Shown: positions 16,284 to 25,617, counted from the stretch's first letter. The stretch: 64,000 bases of DNA from Variovorax beijingensis (GCF_003951285.1 NZ_RXFQ01000002.1:372001-436000), one strand, 5' to 3'. The notes: generated from the letters alone by a model not told the origin. Program-made: numbers and translations.

Positions 16284-16631
16284 TCAGGGTGCCAGCAGGC
16301 GCGTCAGCGCGCGCACGTCGGCCGCCGTGGCCAGGCGCGCGGCATGCTCGATGGCGCGGTAGTGCTTGACGATTTCCTCGCCCACGGGCGTGAGCGCGGT
16401 GCCGCCGCCGCGCGAGCCGCCGGCCGCGGTGTTCACGGCCGGGGAACTGAGGGCGTTGTTCATCTCATCGATCAGCATCCAGGCGCGCCGGTACGACATG
16501 CCCAGCTGGCGCGCCGCGGCCGAGATCGAGCCGGTTTCCGCCACCGCCTCCAGCACGGCGATCTTGCCGGGGCCGAAGGCGATGCTGTCGTCCCTGTAGA
16601 TGCGCAGGCGGAACTGGACTCTGGTTTTCAT
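16284..16631 (-). CDS. modE: ModE-type winged-helix regulator, DNA-binding domain only
   Basis: The 115-residue protein matches the N-terminal, LysR-like winged helix of ModE: a GPGKIAVLEAVAETGSIS stretch, then AAARQLGMSYRRAWMLIDEMN as the recognition region, and LTPVGEEIVKHYRAIE at the end. Full-length ModE (about 262 residues) adds two MOP domains that bind molybdate; these are absent. It sits between fdsA and modB on the same strand, so it probably regulates the mod and formate dehydrogenase genes. How it would sense molybdate is unclear. Confidence 0.85.
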   Translation of the reverse strand: MKTRVQFRLRIYRDDSIAFGPGKIAVLEAVAETGSISAAARQLGMSYRRAWMLIDEMNNALSSPAVNTAAGGSRGGGTALTPVGEEIVKHYRAIEHAARLATAADVRALTRLLAP

Positions 16632-16712
16632 GCCGGTGGTGATGCGAAGGAACGGTGCGGGAGGAGCTTGGCGCCAAGGTTAAACCATGGCCCCCGCCCT
16701 CGCCGCCCCGCC

Positions 16713-19586
16713 TCAGTCCCCCGCCGCGAGCACGCCGGAGCCGGTGCCGTAGCCGGCCGCCGCCATCGGCTGGCCGCCGCGCGCAATGCGCACCGCGCAG
16801 TACTTGAACTCCGGGATCTTGCCCATGGGATCGAGCGCGGCATTGGTCATGAGGTTGGCCGCCGCCTCGTAGTAGGCGAAGGGAACGAACACCGCGCCGC
16901 TGGGCGTACCGTCGTCGCGCCGCACGTGGATGGCGACCTCGCCGCGGCGCGACTGGATGGTGATCACGTCGCCGGCCTCGAGGCCGAGCTTCAGCAGGTC
17001 GGCCTGGTTCATCGACGCGGTGGCCATGGGCTCGAGCGCATCGAGCACGGAAGCGCGGCGCGTCATGCTGCCGGTGTGCCAGTGCTCGAGCTGGCGGCCG
17101 GTGATGAGCACGAAGGGGTATTCGGCATCGGGCCGCTCGTCGGCCGGAATGATGTCGGCCGGCACCAGCTTCACGCGCCCGTCGGCCGTGGGGAAGTCGT
17201 CGATGAACACCGTGGGCTGGCCCGGGTCTTCCTCGCTCAGGCAAGGGTAGGTCACGCTCGAATCGCGCTGCAGCCGCTCCCAGCTGATGCCGCTGATCAC
17301 CGCATGCATGGCCTGGCGCATTTCCTCGTAGACCGCGGCCACGCCCGACTCCTCGCCCTCGTAGTTCCACGCGAGGCCCATGCCCCTGGCGATCTGCTGG
17401 ATGATCCAGAGATCGGGCCGCGCGTCGCCCGGCGGGTTGAGCGCACGCTTGCCCAGCTGCACCATGCGGTCGGTGTTGCTCACCGTGCCGGTCTTTTCGG
17501 GCCAGGCGCTCGCGGGCAGCACCACGTCGGCGAGCCAGGCGGTCTCGGTCATGAAGATGTCCTGCACCACCAGGTGCTCCAGGCTCGCGAGCGCATGGCG
17601 CGCATGGTTCAGGTCCGGGTCGCTCATGGCCGGGTTCTCGCCCATGATGTACATGCCGCGCACCTTGTGCGGATCGCTGTCGGGCGCGAGCGCCTTGTGC
17701 ATGATCTCGACCACCGTGTAGCCCGGCGTCGCGTCGAGCGGCGTGCCCCAGAAGTTCTCGAACCACGCATGCACCGCCGGGTTGTCGACGCGCTGGTAGT
17801 TGGGGAACATCATCGGGATCAGGCCGGCGTCGCTCGCGCCCTGCACGTTGTTCTGGCCGCGCAGCGGATGCAGGCCCGAGCCCGGCTTGCCGATCTGGCC
17901 GGTGACGGTGGCCAGCGCGATGAGGCAGCGCGCGTTGTCGGTGCCGTGCACGTGCTGGCTGATGCCCATGCCCCAGAGGATCATCGCGCCCTTGGCAGTG
18001 GCAAAAGCCCGCGCCACTTCGCGCAGCGTTTCGGCCGGCACGCCACAGATCGGCGCCATCGCCTCGGGGCTGTAGCCCTTGACGTTCTCGCGCAGCGCCT
18101 CGTAGTTGCTGGCGCGCGTGCGCACGAACTCCTGGTCGACCAGGCCTTCGTCGATCACGGCGTGGATCAGCGCGTTGAGCATGGCCACGTCGGTGTCGGC
18201 CTTGAACTGCAGCGTGCGCCAGGCATGGCGGCTGATGTCGGTGCGGCGCGGGTCGGCCAGCACGATCTTGGCGCCGCGCTGGGCGGCGTTCTTCATCCAG
18301 GTGGCGGCGACCGGGTGGTTGGCCGTGGGGTTGGAGCCGATGACGAAGATCAGCCCCGCATGCTCCACGTCGTTGACCTGGTTGCTCACCGCTCCCGAGC
18401 CCACGCCCTCGAGCAGCGCAGCCACGCTGGAGGCGTGGCACAGCCGCGTGCAGTGGTCGATGTTGTTGCTGCCGAAACCCGTGCGCACGAGCTTCTGGAA
18501 CAGGTAGGCCTCTTCGTTGCTGCCCTTGGCCGAGCCGAAGCCCGCGAGCGACTTGGGCCCGTAGCTGTCGCGCAGGCCCGAGAGCTTGCCGGTGGTGAGC
18601 GCGAGCGCCTCTTCCCAGGTGGCTTCGCGGAAATATTCGCTCCAGTCGTCCGGCCGCGGCGCGTCGCTGAAATCCTTGGGCATGCCGGCCTTGCGGATCA
18701 GCGGCTTGGTCAGGCGCTGCGGATGGTGCGCGTAGTCGAAGCCGAAGCGGCCCTTCACGCACAGGCGGTTGTGGTTGGCCGGGCCGTCGCGGCCATCGAC
18801 GCTGACGATCTTCTCGTCTTTCACGTTGTAGGTGACGAGGCAACCCACGCCGCAGAACGGGCACACCGAATCGACCTTGCGATCGACCTCTTGCGAACCG
18901 ATGTGGCTCTTGGGCATCAGCGCGCCGGTCGGGCAGGCTTGCACGCATTCGCCGCAGGCCACGCAGGTGCTGTCGCCCATCGGGTCGTCCAGGTCGAACA
19001 CGATCTTGCTGCCTGCGCCGCGCAGGGCGTAGCCGATGACGTCGTTGACCTGCTCTTCGCGGCAGGCGCGCACGCAGCGGTTGCACTGGATGCAGGCATC
19101 GAGGTTGACGGCCATGGCCGGGTGCGAGATGTCGGCCTTCGGCTGCTCGCGGCGCAGCGCCTTGAGTTCGGGCCGCACCGCGATGTCGAGCTTCCTGGCC
19201 CAGGCGCTGAGCTCGCCGTGCTGCTGGGTGGCGTCGTCGCCGATCCACTTGTAGCCGTTGTCGGGCATGTCGGACAGCAGCATCTCGACCACCATCTTCT
19301 GGCTCTTGAGCGCGCGCTCGCTGGTGGCCTTTACTTCCATGCCGGCCGTCACGTTGCGGCAGCAGCTGGGCGCGAGCGTGCGCTCGCCCTTCACCTCGAC
19401 CACACAGGCGCGGCAGTTGCCGTCGGCGCGGTAGCCGTCCTTGAAGCACAGGTGGGGAATCTCGACGCCGTGGCGCTCGGCCGCCTTGTAGATGGTCTCG
19501 CCGTCGAAGGCCTGGATGGCTTGGCCGTCGAGCGTGAATTCGATGGTTTGCGGCATCAGCTCCGCGAGCTTGGTCGGGGCGTTCAT
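16713..19586 (-). CDS. fdsA: NAD-dependent formate dehydrogenase alpha subunit
   Basis: The 957-residue soluble catalytic subunit oxidises formate and passes electrons to the NAD-reducing module. An N-terminal plant-type [2Fe-2S] domain (HLCFKDGYRADGNCRAC, residues about 46-62) is followed by a NuoG-like His/Cys region. Then come two ferredoxin clusters (CIQCNRCVRAC, CVACGECVQACP), an N-terminal molybdenum-domain cluster (CPFCGVGC) and the bis-MGD domain with active-site cysteine in TRLCHASSVAAL. A strong GGAGGAGG site precedes the ATG, which overlaps the stop of the upstream gene by four bases. No fdsD gene follows. There is no Tat signal, so it is cytoplasmic. Confidence 0.95.
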   Translation of the reverse strand: MNAPTKLAELMPQTIEFTLDGQAIQAFDGETIYKAAERHGVEIPHLCFKDGYRADGNCRACVVEVKGERTLAPSCCRNVTAGMEVKATSERALKSQKMVVEMLLSDMPDNGYKWIGDDATQQHGELSAWARKLDIAVRPELKALRREQPKADISHPAMAVNLDACIQCNRCVRACREEQVNDVIGYALRGAGSKIVFDLDDPMGDSTCVACGECVQACPTGALMPKSHIGSQEVDRKVDSVCPFCGVGCLVTYNVKDEKIVSVDGRDGPANHNRLCVKGRFGFDYAHHPQRLTKPLIRKAGMPKDFSDAPRPDDWSEYFREATWEEALALTTGKLSGLRDSYGPKSLAGFGSAKGSNEEAYLFQKLVRTGFGSNNIDHCTRLCHASSVAALLEGVGSGAVSNQVNDVEHAGLIFVIGSNPTANHPVAATWMKNAAQRGAKIVLADPRRTDISRHAWRTLQFKADTDVAMLNALIHAVIDEGLVDQEFVRTRASNYEALRENVKGYSPEAMAPICGVPAETLREVARAFATAKGAMILWGMGISQHVHGTDNARCLIALATVTGQIGKPGSGLHPLRGQNNVQGASDAGLIPMMFPNYQRVDNPAVHAWFENFWGTPLDATPGYTVVEIMHKALAPDSDPHKVRGMYIMGENPAMSDPDLNHARHALASLEHLVVQDIFMTETAWLADVVLPASAWPEKTGTVSNTDRMVQLGKRALNPPGDARPDLWIIQQIARGMGLAWNYEGEESGVAAVYEEMRQAMHAVISGISWERLQRDSSVTYPCLSEEDPGQPTVFIDDFPTADGRVKLVPADIIPADERPDAEYPFVLITGRQLEHWHTGSMTRRASVLDALEPMATASMNQADLLKLGLEAGDVITIQSRRGEVAIHVRRDDGTPSGAVFVPFAYYEAAANLMTNAALDPMGKIPEFKYCAVRIARGGQPMAAAGYGTGSGVLAAGD

Positions 19587-21415
19587 GCCACCTCCTCCGG
19601 GAAATATTGCTGGATGCAGCGGATCGGGTTGGGGGCCGCCTGGCCGAGCCCGCAGATGGAGGCGTCGCCCATGACCTGCGCGAGGTCTTCGAGCGTGGCG
19701 TTGTCCCACACCGGCGCATGCATCAGCGCCGCGGCCTTGGCGGTGCCGACGCGGCAGGGCGTGCACTGGCCGCAGCTTTCGTGCTCGAAGAAGCGCATCA
19801 CGTTGAGTGCGGCGTCGCGGGCGCGGTCGTGCTGGCTCAGCACCATCACGGCGGCCGATCCGATGAAGCAGCCGTAGGGCTGCAGCGTGTCGAAGTCGAG
19901 CGGAATGTCGTTCATGCGCGCCGGCAGGATGCCGCCCGACGCGCCGCCGGGCAGGTAGGCATAGAGCGAGTGGCCGTCGAGCATGCCGCCGCAGTATTCG
20001 TCGATGAGTTCCTGCACCGTGATGCCCGCGGGCGCGAGCTTGACGCCCGGGTGCTTCACGCGGCCGCTCACGCTGAAGCTGCGCAGGCCCTTGCGGCCGT
20101 GGCGGCCGAAGCCGCTGAACCAGGCCGCGCCTTTCTCGACGATGTCCCGCACCCAGTAGAGGGTTTCGAAGTTGTGCTCCAGCGTCGGGCGGCCAAACAG
20201 GCCCACCTGCGCGATGTACGGCGGGCGCATGCGCGGCTCGCCGCGCTTGCCCTCGATGCTTTCGATCATGGCCGACTCTTCGCCGCAGATGTAGGCGCCC
20301 GCGCCGCGCCGCAGCTCGATGCGCGGCAGCGCGCAGGGCGGGTCGGCCTGCAGCCGCGCCAGCTCGGTTTCGAGCAGCGCGCGGCAGTCGTGGTATTCGT
20401 CGCGCAGGTAGATGTAGCACTGCTCGATGCCGACGATCTGCGCCGCCACCACCAGGCCTTCGAGAAAGCGGTGCGGATCGCGCTCAAGATAGGTGCGGTC
20501 CTTGAAGGTACCGGGTTCGCCTTCGTCGATGTTCACCGCCATGAGCCGGGGCGCCGGCTGGTCGCGCACGATGCGCCACTTGCGCCCCGCCGGAAAGCCC
20601 GCGCCGCCCAGGCCGCGCAGGCCCGAGTCTTCCATGGTCTTGATGATGGCCTCGGCGTCTTCCTCGCCATTGACGAGCGCCGACGCGAGCGCATAGCCGC
20701 CGTGTGCACGGTAGGTGGCGTAGTCGGTGAAGGCCGGCATGCGCTCGATGGCGCCGGGCAGCGGCGAGATGCTTCTCTCGGCGAACGCGGCCGCGTCGAA
20801 ATACGCGACCGTGGCTTCAGCAGGATCGGACTTCAGCGCCTGCAGCACCTTCGCCGTGGTCGCGAGCGGCACGGCCTGCCGGTCGACGGCCACCGCGGGC
20901 GCCTGCTCGCAGCGGCCGATGCAGGGCGCCGCAATCACGCGCACGTCGCCGCCCTCTACGCCGAGCAGTTCGGGCAGCCGCGCCAGCAGATCCTTGGCGC
21001 CGGCCAGTTCGCAGGCCAGGCCGTCGCACACGCGGACCGTGAGGCCCGGCGCGGCATCGTCGCCGCGCACCACCTCGAAGTGGTGATAGAAGGTCGCGAC
21101 CTCGTAGACCTCGGCCATCGGGATGTTCATTTCCCGCGCCAGCGCCACCAGGTGGCGGTCGTGCAGGCAGCGGAAGGCGTCGTTGAGCTTGTGCAGGTGC
21201 TCGATGAGCAGGTCGCGCCGGTGGCCCTCGGCCGGACGCGCGCCGATCAGCGTGCGCACTTCGAGGAGCGCCGCTTCCTCGGGCTGGCGGCCCTTGAGCT
21301 TGCTCTTGCGGCGGATGCGCTCGCGCATCTCGTCGGCGGTGGCGAGCGGCACGATGGTGTGCGTGCTCGCTGCCTTTGTTGTTGTCTCGCGGGTCGTGGC
21401 TGGGTGGTTGTTCAC
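19583..21415 (-). CDS. Fused FdsG-FdsB, NADH-forming module of formate dehydrogenase
   Basis: The 610-residue protein joins two subunits that are separate in Cupriavidus FdsGBA. Residues about 25-185 are NuoE/FdsG-like, with Cys-130, Cys-135, Cys-165 and Cys-169 for a [2Fe-2S] cluster. The rest is NuoF/FdsB-like, with GLRGLGGAGFPAGRKW for NADH, NIDEGEPGTFKDR and YICGEESAMIESIEGKRGEP for FMN, and ESCGQCTPCRVG plus a later Cys in ASICGLG for a [4Fe-4S] cluster. I chose the GTG at 21413-21415, preceded by an A-rich AAGG; a TTG 14 codons upstream is also open. It reduces NAD+ with electrons from FdsA. Confidence 0.9.
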   Translation of the reverse strand: MNNHPATTRETTTKAASTHTIVPLATADEMRERIRRKSKLKGRQPEEAALLEVRTLIGARPAEGHRRDLLIEHLHKLNDAFRCLHDRHLVALAREMNIPMAEVYEVATFYHHFEVVRGDDAAPGLTVRVCDGLACELAGAKDLLARLPELLGVEGGDVRVIAAPCIGRCEQAPAVAVDRQAVPLATTAKVLQALKSDPAEATVAYFDAAAFAERSISPLPGAIERMPAFTDYATYRAHGGYALASALVNGEEDAEAIIKTMEDSGLRGLGGAGFPAGRKWRIVRDQPAPRLMAVNIDEGEPGTFKDRTYLERDPHRFLEGLVVAAQIVGIEQCYIYLRDEYHDCRALLETELARLQADPPCALPRIELRRGAGAYICGEESAMIESIEGKRGEPRMRPPYIAQVGLFGRPTLEHNFETLYWVRDIVEKGAAWFSGFGRHGRKGLRSFSVSGRVKHPGVKLAPAGITVQELIDEYCGGMLDGHSLYAYLPGGASGGILPARMNDIPLDFDTLQPYGCFIGSAAVMVLSQHDRARDAALNVMRFFEHESCGQCTPCRVGTAKAAALMHAPVWDNATLEDLAQVMGDASICGLGQAAPNPIRCIQQYFPEEVA

Positions 21416-21502
21416 TGCCTGGGCCTTTTTTCGATGTCTCGGGAATGCCCCCAGCAATGCATGAGGGCTGACCGAGTGTGTGGGGCGGCCCCGGGCGCGT
21501 CA

Positions 21503-21529
21503 AATTCGATCGGCACATCGATCGATTCA
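21503..21529. promoter_or_regulatory. Candidate operator for the fds operon
   Basis: An AT-containing dyad, AATTCGATCG-GCACAT-CGATCGATT, lies 88 bases upstream of the FdsGB start and downstream of the LysR gene. Arms match over at least 7 bases and fit a T-N11-A type LysR site. Its position in the only gap before the operon makes it the likely activator site. No promoter boxes are clear. Confidence 0.45.
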
Positions 21530-21567
21530 ATAACTAAATGGCCGCCCGGGACGGCGCCGGGCCGAGG

Positions 21568-22512
21568 CTATTCGCCGAGCGCGCCGCTGTGCAGCCGCAC
21601 CTGCTCGCGCCATGCCGGCGTCTGCAGGAACACCAGGGCGGCATCGAGCGCGCGCGAGGGGCGCACGCCGGTCTGGGTCATGAAGCCGAGCGGCGTCTTG
21701 ACCTCGGGGGCGACCAGCGGCAAGGCCTCCAGCTCGCGGTAGCTGCGCACGGCCGCGACCATCGACCCCGGCAGCACGCTGCTCACGGTGCCCGCGAGCA
21801 CGGCCAATGCAAGGGTAAGTACCGAGTTGGTTTCGATGGCCGGCTCCAGCGCAATGCCGGCGTCGCGCAGCGCCTGGTCGATGATGGAGCGGTTGTGCAT
21901 GTCGGGCGTGAGCAGGCACAGCGGCCGCTGGCCGGCCTCGGCCCACGACATCGGCTGGCCGATGCGCAGCCGGTCGGCCGAGGGCTTGGGGGCGCGCCGC
22001 AGCAGGAAGTAGTGCTCCACGCTCTGCGGCCATGCAGTGAGCTTGATGCCCGGCAGGTGCATGCGCTCGGTGTAGCCGAGCGCGAGGTCGACCGAGAGAC
22101 TTTCGAGCCCCGTTTCCAGGTCTTGCGAACTCATCGACAGCACCGCCGGCACGATGCCCGGGTGCAGCTCGTGCAGCATCGCGGCAAAGCGCGACAGCAT
22201 CGGAATGGCGGTGGGCACGGCCGCCATGCGCAGCCGCCCGCGCGGATGGCCCTCTTCGCTGCGCAACTCCTGCTGCAGCACTTCGTTGTCGCGCAGCATG
22301 CGCTGGGCCGTGGCCAGCACCCGCTCGCCTTCGTGCGTGAGGCCCACGTAGACGCGTGCGCGCTTGACGATGACCACGCCGAACTCGCTTTCGAGCGAGC
22401 GCAGCGCATTCGACAGTGCCGGCTGCGTGATGTGGCAGGCCTGCGCCGCGCGTCCGAAATGCTTGTGCTCGCTGAGCGCAACCAGATAGCGCATCGACGC
22501 GAGAAGATTCAC
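21568..22512 (-). CDS. LysR-family regulator next to the fds operon
   Basis: The 314-residue protein has a LysR winged helix at the N-terminus (MRYLVALSEHKHFGRAAQAC, HITQPALSNALRSLE) and a PBP-type effector domain from about residue 90. It starts at GTG. It lies on the same strand directly upstream of the NAD-linked formate dehydrogenase genes and 15 bases after apbC. It resembles FdsR of Cupriavidus by position and family, and so probably activates or represses the fds operon in response to formate. The effector is inferred, not seen. Confidence 0.85.
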   Translation of the reverse strand: MNLLASMRYLVALSEHKHFGRAAQACHITQPALSNALRSLESEFGVVIVKRARVYVGLTHEGERVLATAQRMLRDNEVLQQELRSEEGHPRGRLRMAAVPTAIPMLSRFAAMLHELHPGIVPAVLSMSSQDLETGLESLSVDLALGYTERMHLPGIKLTAWPQSVEHYFLLRRAPKPSADRLRIGQPMSWAEAGQRPLCLLTPDMHNRSIIDQALRDAGIALEPAIETNSVLTLALAVLAGTVSSVLPGSMVAAVRSYRELEALPLVAPEVKTPLGFMTQTGVRPSRALDAALVFLQTPAWREQVRLHSGALGE

Positions 22513-22527
22513 GGGGCGCGCCGCCGA

Positions 22528-23619
22528 TCAGGTGTTCTTGCTGATGGAGATGGTCGGGAACTTCGCCGAGAAGTCCTTGGCCTTCTCGGCAATGCCCACG
22601 GCCACCTGGCGTGCGACGGCCTTGTAGATGCCGGCCACTTCGCCGTCGGGGTCGGCCACCACGGTCGGCTTGCCGCTGTCGGCCTGCAGGCGGATGTTGA
22701 TGTCCAGCGGCAGTGCGCCCAGGTACTCCATCTGGTACTGCTCGGCCATCTTCTTGCCGCCCTCGGAGCCGAAGATGTGCTCGACATGGCCGCAGTTGGA
22801 GCAGATGTGCACCGCCATGTTTTCCACGATGCCCAGGATCGGCACGCCGACCTTCTCGAACATCTTGATGCCCTTCTTGGCATCGAGCAGCGCGATGTCC
22901 TGCGGCGTGGTGACGATCACCGCGCCGGTCATCGGCACCCGCTGCGAAAGCGTCAGCTGGATGTCGCCGGTGCCCGGCGGCATGTCGACGATCAGGTAGT
23001 CGAGGTCTTTCCAGTTGGTCTGGCGCAGCAGCTGCTCCAGCGCCTGGGTGGCCATGGGACCGCGCCAGATCATGGCCTCGTCCTGGTCGACCAGGAAGCC
23101 GATCGACATGACCTGCACGCCGTGGTTCTCGAGCGGCTCCATGGTCTTGCCGTCCTCGCTCTCGGGCCGGCCCTCGATGCCCAGCATCATCGGCTGGCTC
23201 GGGCCGTAGATGTCGGCATCCAGCAGCCCCACGGCCGCGCCTTCGGCGGCCAGCGCCAGCGCCAGGTTGGCCGCCGTGGTGCTCTTGCCCACGCCGCCCT
23301 TGCCGGACGCCACCGCGATGATGTTCTTCACGTTGGGCATCAGCTGCACGCCGCGCTGCACCGCATGGCTGATGACCTTGGTCGTGATGTTGACCGAGAC
23401 GTTGCTCACGCCCGGCACCGTCTTGGCGGCTGCCACCAGCGCCTTGCGCAGGGCCGCGTGCTGGCTCTTGGCCGGGTAGCCGAGCTCGAGGTCGAACGAC
23501 ACGTCGCCATCCGATATCTGCAGGTTCTTGAGCGACCGGGTCGCCACGAAATTCTTGCCGGTGTTGGGGTCTGCGACGGCCTTGAGCGCGTCCATGAGCC
23601 CCTCTGGGGTGAGTGCCAT
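22528..23619 (-). CDS. apbC: Iron-sulfur cluster carrier ApbC (Mrp/Nbp35 ATPase)
   Basis: The 363-residue protein has an N-terminal DUF59/MIP18-like domain (residues about 5-85) and a P-loop ATPase with the deviant Walker A GKGGVGKST near residue 106. A DADIYGPSQP motif and a C-terminal CSNCGH pair that can bridge a transferable [4Fe-4S] cluster follow. It delivers clusters to apo-proteins in the cytoplasm. It is divergent from the patatin gene and upstream of the formate dehydrogenase block, whose enzymes need many clusters. Confidence 0.93.
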   Translation of the reverse strand: MALTPEGLMDALKAVADPNTGKNFVATRSLKNLQISDGDVSFDLELGYPAKSQHAALRKALVAAAKTVPGVSNVSVNITTKVISHAVQRGVQLMPNVKNIIAVASGKGGVGKSTTAANLALALAAEGAAVGLLDADIYGPSQPMMLGIEGRPESEDGKTMEPLENHGVQVMSIGFLVDQDEAMIWRGPMATQALEQLLRQTNWKDLDYLIVDMPPGTGDIQLTLSQRVPMTGAVIVTTPQDIALLDAKKGIKMFEKVGVPILGIVENMAVHICSNCGHVEHIFGSEGGKKMAEQYQMEYLGALPLDINIRLQADSGKPTVVADPDGEVAGIYKAVARQVAVGIAEKAKDFSAKFPTISISKNT

Positions 23620-23721
23620 TGATCTAACTCCTGAATGCCGGGTAGTCTAGTGGGTCTCATGGCTCGCCCCCGGGTGCGCACGCATCGCCTTTCCCCCACC
23701 GGGGACAACAACACCCATCAA

Positions 23722-24915
23722 ATGCCCGAGACACCCCCCGCCACCGGTCTCCTGCTCACCGGCGGCGGCGCCCGGGCCGCCTACCAGGTCGGCGTGCTCG
23801 AGGCCATTGCCGGGATCCGGCGCGCAGCGGGCCTTGCGGGCCGGCGCAATCCCTTCGAAGTGATCACCGGCACCTCGGCCGGCGCCATCAACGCTGCGGC
23901 GCTGGCCTGCGGCGCCGACAACTTCGAAGAAGCCGTCGAGCGCATCGCGCAGGTCTGGCGCGACTTCCACGCCGGGCAGGTCTACCGCGCCGATTTGCTC
24001 TCGGTGCTCGGCAGCGGCACGCGCTGGCGCATGCTGCTCGGGCTCGGGCGCTTTGCCGCCAACTGGATGCGCATCAAGCCGCGCTCGCTGCTGGACAACG
24101 CGCCGCTGGCCGAGCTGCTGGCGCGCATGGTGCCGCTCGAGCGCCTGCCGCAGCTCATGCAGCAGGGCCACCTGCAGGCGCTGGCCGTGACCGCGTCGAG
24201 CTACAGCTCGGGCGAGCACGTCACCTTCTTCGAAGCCGCGGTGCCGATGGAGCCCTGGGTGCGTTCGCAGCGGCTGTCGGTGCGCGACCGCATCAGCCAT
24301 GCGCACCTGCTGGCCTCGTCGGCCATTCCCTTCGTGTTCCCGGCCACCGCGCTGCCGATGCAGGGGCACACCGAATATTTCGGCGACGGCTCGATGCGCC
24401 AGTCGGCACCCATCGCGGCGGCCATCCACCTCGGTGCCCGGCGCATCCTGGTGATCGGCGCGGGCCGCATGCACGAGCCGCGCGACGCCGACGCGCCCAA
24501 CACCTACAGCGGCTATCCCACCATGGCGCAGATTGCGGGCCATGCGCTGTCGAGCATCTTTCTCGATGCGCTGGCGGTGGACATCGAGCGGCTGCGGCGC
24601 ATCAACCACACGCTCGGCCTCATTCCCGAGGAAGCACGCGCGTCGAGCACGCTGCGCCCGCTCGACCTGCTGGTGATCGCGCCGTCGGAGCGCCTGGACG
24701 TGATTGCGGCACGCCATGTCGATGCGCTGCCCGGCGCGGTGCGCCACCTGCTGGGCGGCTCCAGGGTGGCGGCCGATGTGAAGGGCGGCGCGCTCGCGAG
24801 CTACCTGCTGTTCGAGGCGGACTACACGCGCGAGCTGATGGCGCTCGGGCGGGCCGACACGATGCGCCAGCAGGCCGAAGTGCTGCGGTTCTTCGGGTGG
24901 GATGCGGCCGCCTGA
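23722..24915 (+). CDS. Patatin-like phospholipase
   Basis: This 397-residue protein shows the patatin catalytic set: oxyanion loop GGGARAAYQVGVL near residue 14, nucleophile elbow GTSAGAIN near residue 47 (Ser in G-x-S-x-G) and the dyad aspartate in FGDGSMRQ near residue 218. No signal peptide is seen, so it is probably cytoplasmic or membrane-associated. I use the ATG at 23722 because the family normally starts just before the glycine loop. An upstream in-frame extension to 23635 looks non-native. It acts on phospholipids or other acyl esters; the substrate is unknown. Confidence 0.88.
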   Translation: MPETPPATGLLLTGGGARAAYQVGVLEAIAGIRRAAGLAGRRNPFEVITGTSAGAINAAALACGADNFEEAVERIAQVWRDFHAGQVYRADLLSVLGSGTRWRMLLGLGRFAANWMRIKPRSLLDNAPLAELLARMVPLERLPQLMQQGHLQALAVTASSYSSGEHVTFFEAAVPMEPWVRSQRLSVRDRISHAHLLASSAIPFVFPATALPMQGHTEYFGDGSMRQSAPIAAAIHLGARRILVIGAGRMHEPRDADAPNTYSGYPTMAQIAGHALSSIFLDALAVDIERLRRINHTLGLIPEEARASSTLRPLDLLVIAPSERLDVIAARHVDALPGAVRHLLGGSRVAADVKGGALASYLLFEADYTRELMALGRADTMRQQAEVLRFFGWDAAA

Positions 24916-24921
24916 AGCCGA

Positions 24922-25572
24922 TCAGCGCTCGCCGCCGCGGTCTGCGGACAGCCCCGCCAGCAGCAGATCCAGGCTCGCCCGGAATTCGCCGTCCGCCGTG
25001 CTGCCCGCGGCCGCATTGGCAATGTCGATCAGGTGCGCAAAGCGCTCGGCCGGCAAGGCCCGGAACCGCGCGATCGTGAGCTCCGCCGACTCCTCGGCCT
25101 GCAGCGCCAGCGGCCCCGCCAGCTCCGATTGCGCAAGCCCCGTGATCAGCCCGGAGACGGCGCGGAACGCAACGAGCAGGGCCGGTCCCGAGCGCCCGCT
25201 GCGGGCCAGCGCGCGCAGCAGGGCTTCGGTCACCTCGAACACGGCCGGCGAGCGGCTGCGGCGCGTGAGGATCAACGGGATGGCATGCGGATGCGCCCGT
25301 ACCGCCTGCCACAGCGCCGTGGCGATGGCCCGGACTTCGTCCTGCCATTGCGCGTAGCCGGCAAGCGGCCAGCGCGCTTCGCCGATCACCGCCTCCACCA
25401 CCAGCAGGTCGATGTCCTCGCGCTGCGAGACGTAGTTGTAGAGCGTCATGGCGCCGGTGCCGAGCTCGCCGGCCAGTGCGCGCATGGAAAGGCCTGCCAG
25501 CCCTTCCCTGTCGACCAGCGCCAATGCGGCGGCCTGGAGCTGCGAATGCGTGAATTTGGCGGGTCGTCCCAT
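24922..25572 (-). CDS. TetR/AcrR-family repressor
   Basis: The 216-residue protein opens with MGRPAKFTHSQLQAAALALV, and its helix-turn-helix reads LSMRALAGELGTGAMTLYNYV (residues about 28-48, quoted in part: MRALAGELGTGAMTLYNYV). The C-terminal ligand domain is helical. It is divergent from the peroxiredoxin-like gene with 75 bases between them, which contain a sigma-70-like promoter and a palindromic site. It therefore probably represses both itself and that neighbour. The inducer is unknown. Confidence 0.9.
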   Translation of the reverse strand: MGRPAKFTHSQLQAAALALVDREGLAGLSMRALAGELGTGAMTLYNYVSQREDIDLLVVEAVIGEARWPLAGYAQWQDEVRAIATALWQAVRAHPHAIPLILTRRSRSPAVFEVTEALLRALARSGRSGPALLVAFRAVSGLITGLAQSELAGPLALQAEESAELTIARFRALPAERFAHLIDIANAAAGSTADGEFRASLDLLLAGLSADRGGER

Positions 25573-25582
25573 GAGGCAGATA

Positions 25583-25612
25583 TTGACGCAGTTTCGAAGC
25601 TGCGAGTATAGT
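25583..25612 (+). promoter_or_regulatory. Sigma-70-like promoter for the peroxiredoxin-like gene
   Basis: TTGACG at 25583-25588 and TATAGT at 25607-25612 are separated by 18 bases and lie upstream of the plus-strand gene at 25648. Both hexamers are close to consensus in an otherwise GC-rich region. Transcription would begin around 25619, inside the palindromic operator. Confidence 0.65.
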
Positions 25613-25617
25613 TAATT

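Noticed and set aside
16227..19877. A 1216-codon open frame on the plus strand
   Set aside because: It is antisense to fdsA and modE, with no recognisable domain.
21416..21457. A TTG start for the FdsGB gene at 21457
   Set aside because: The 14 added residues look non-native, and the GTG at 21415 has an A-rich AAGG upstream.
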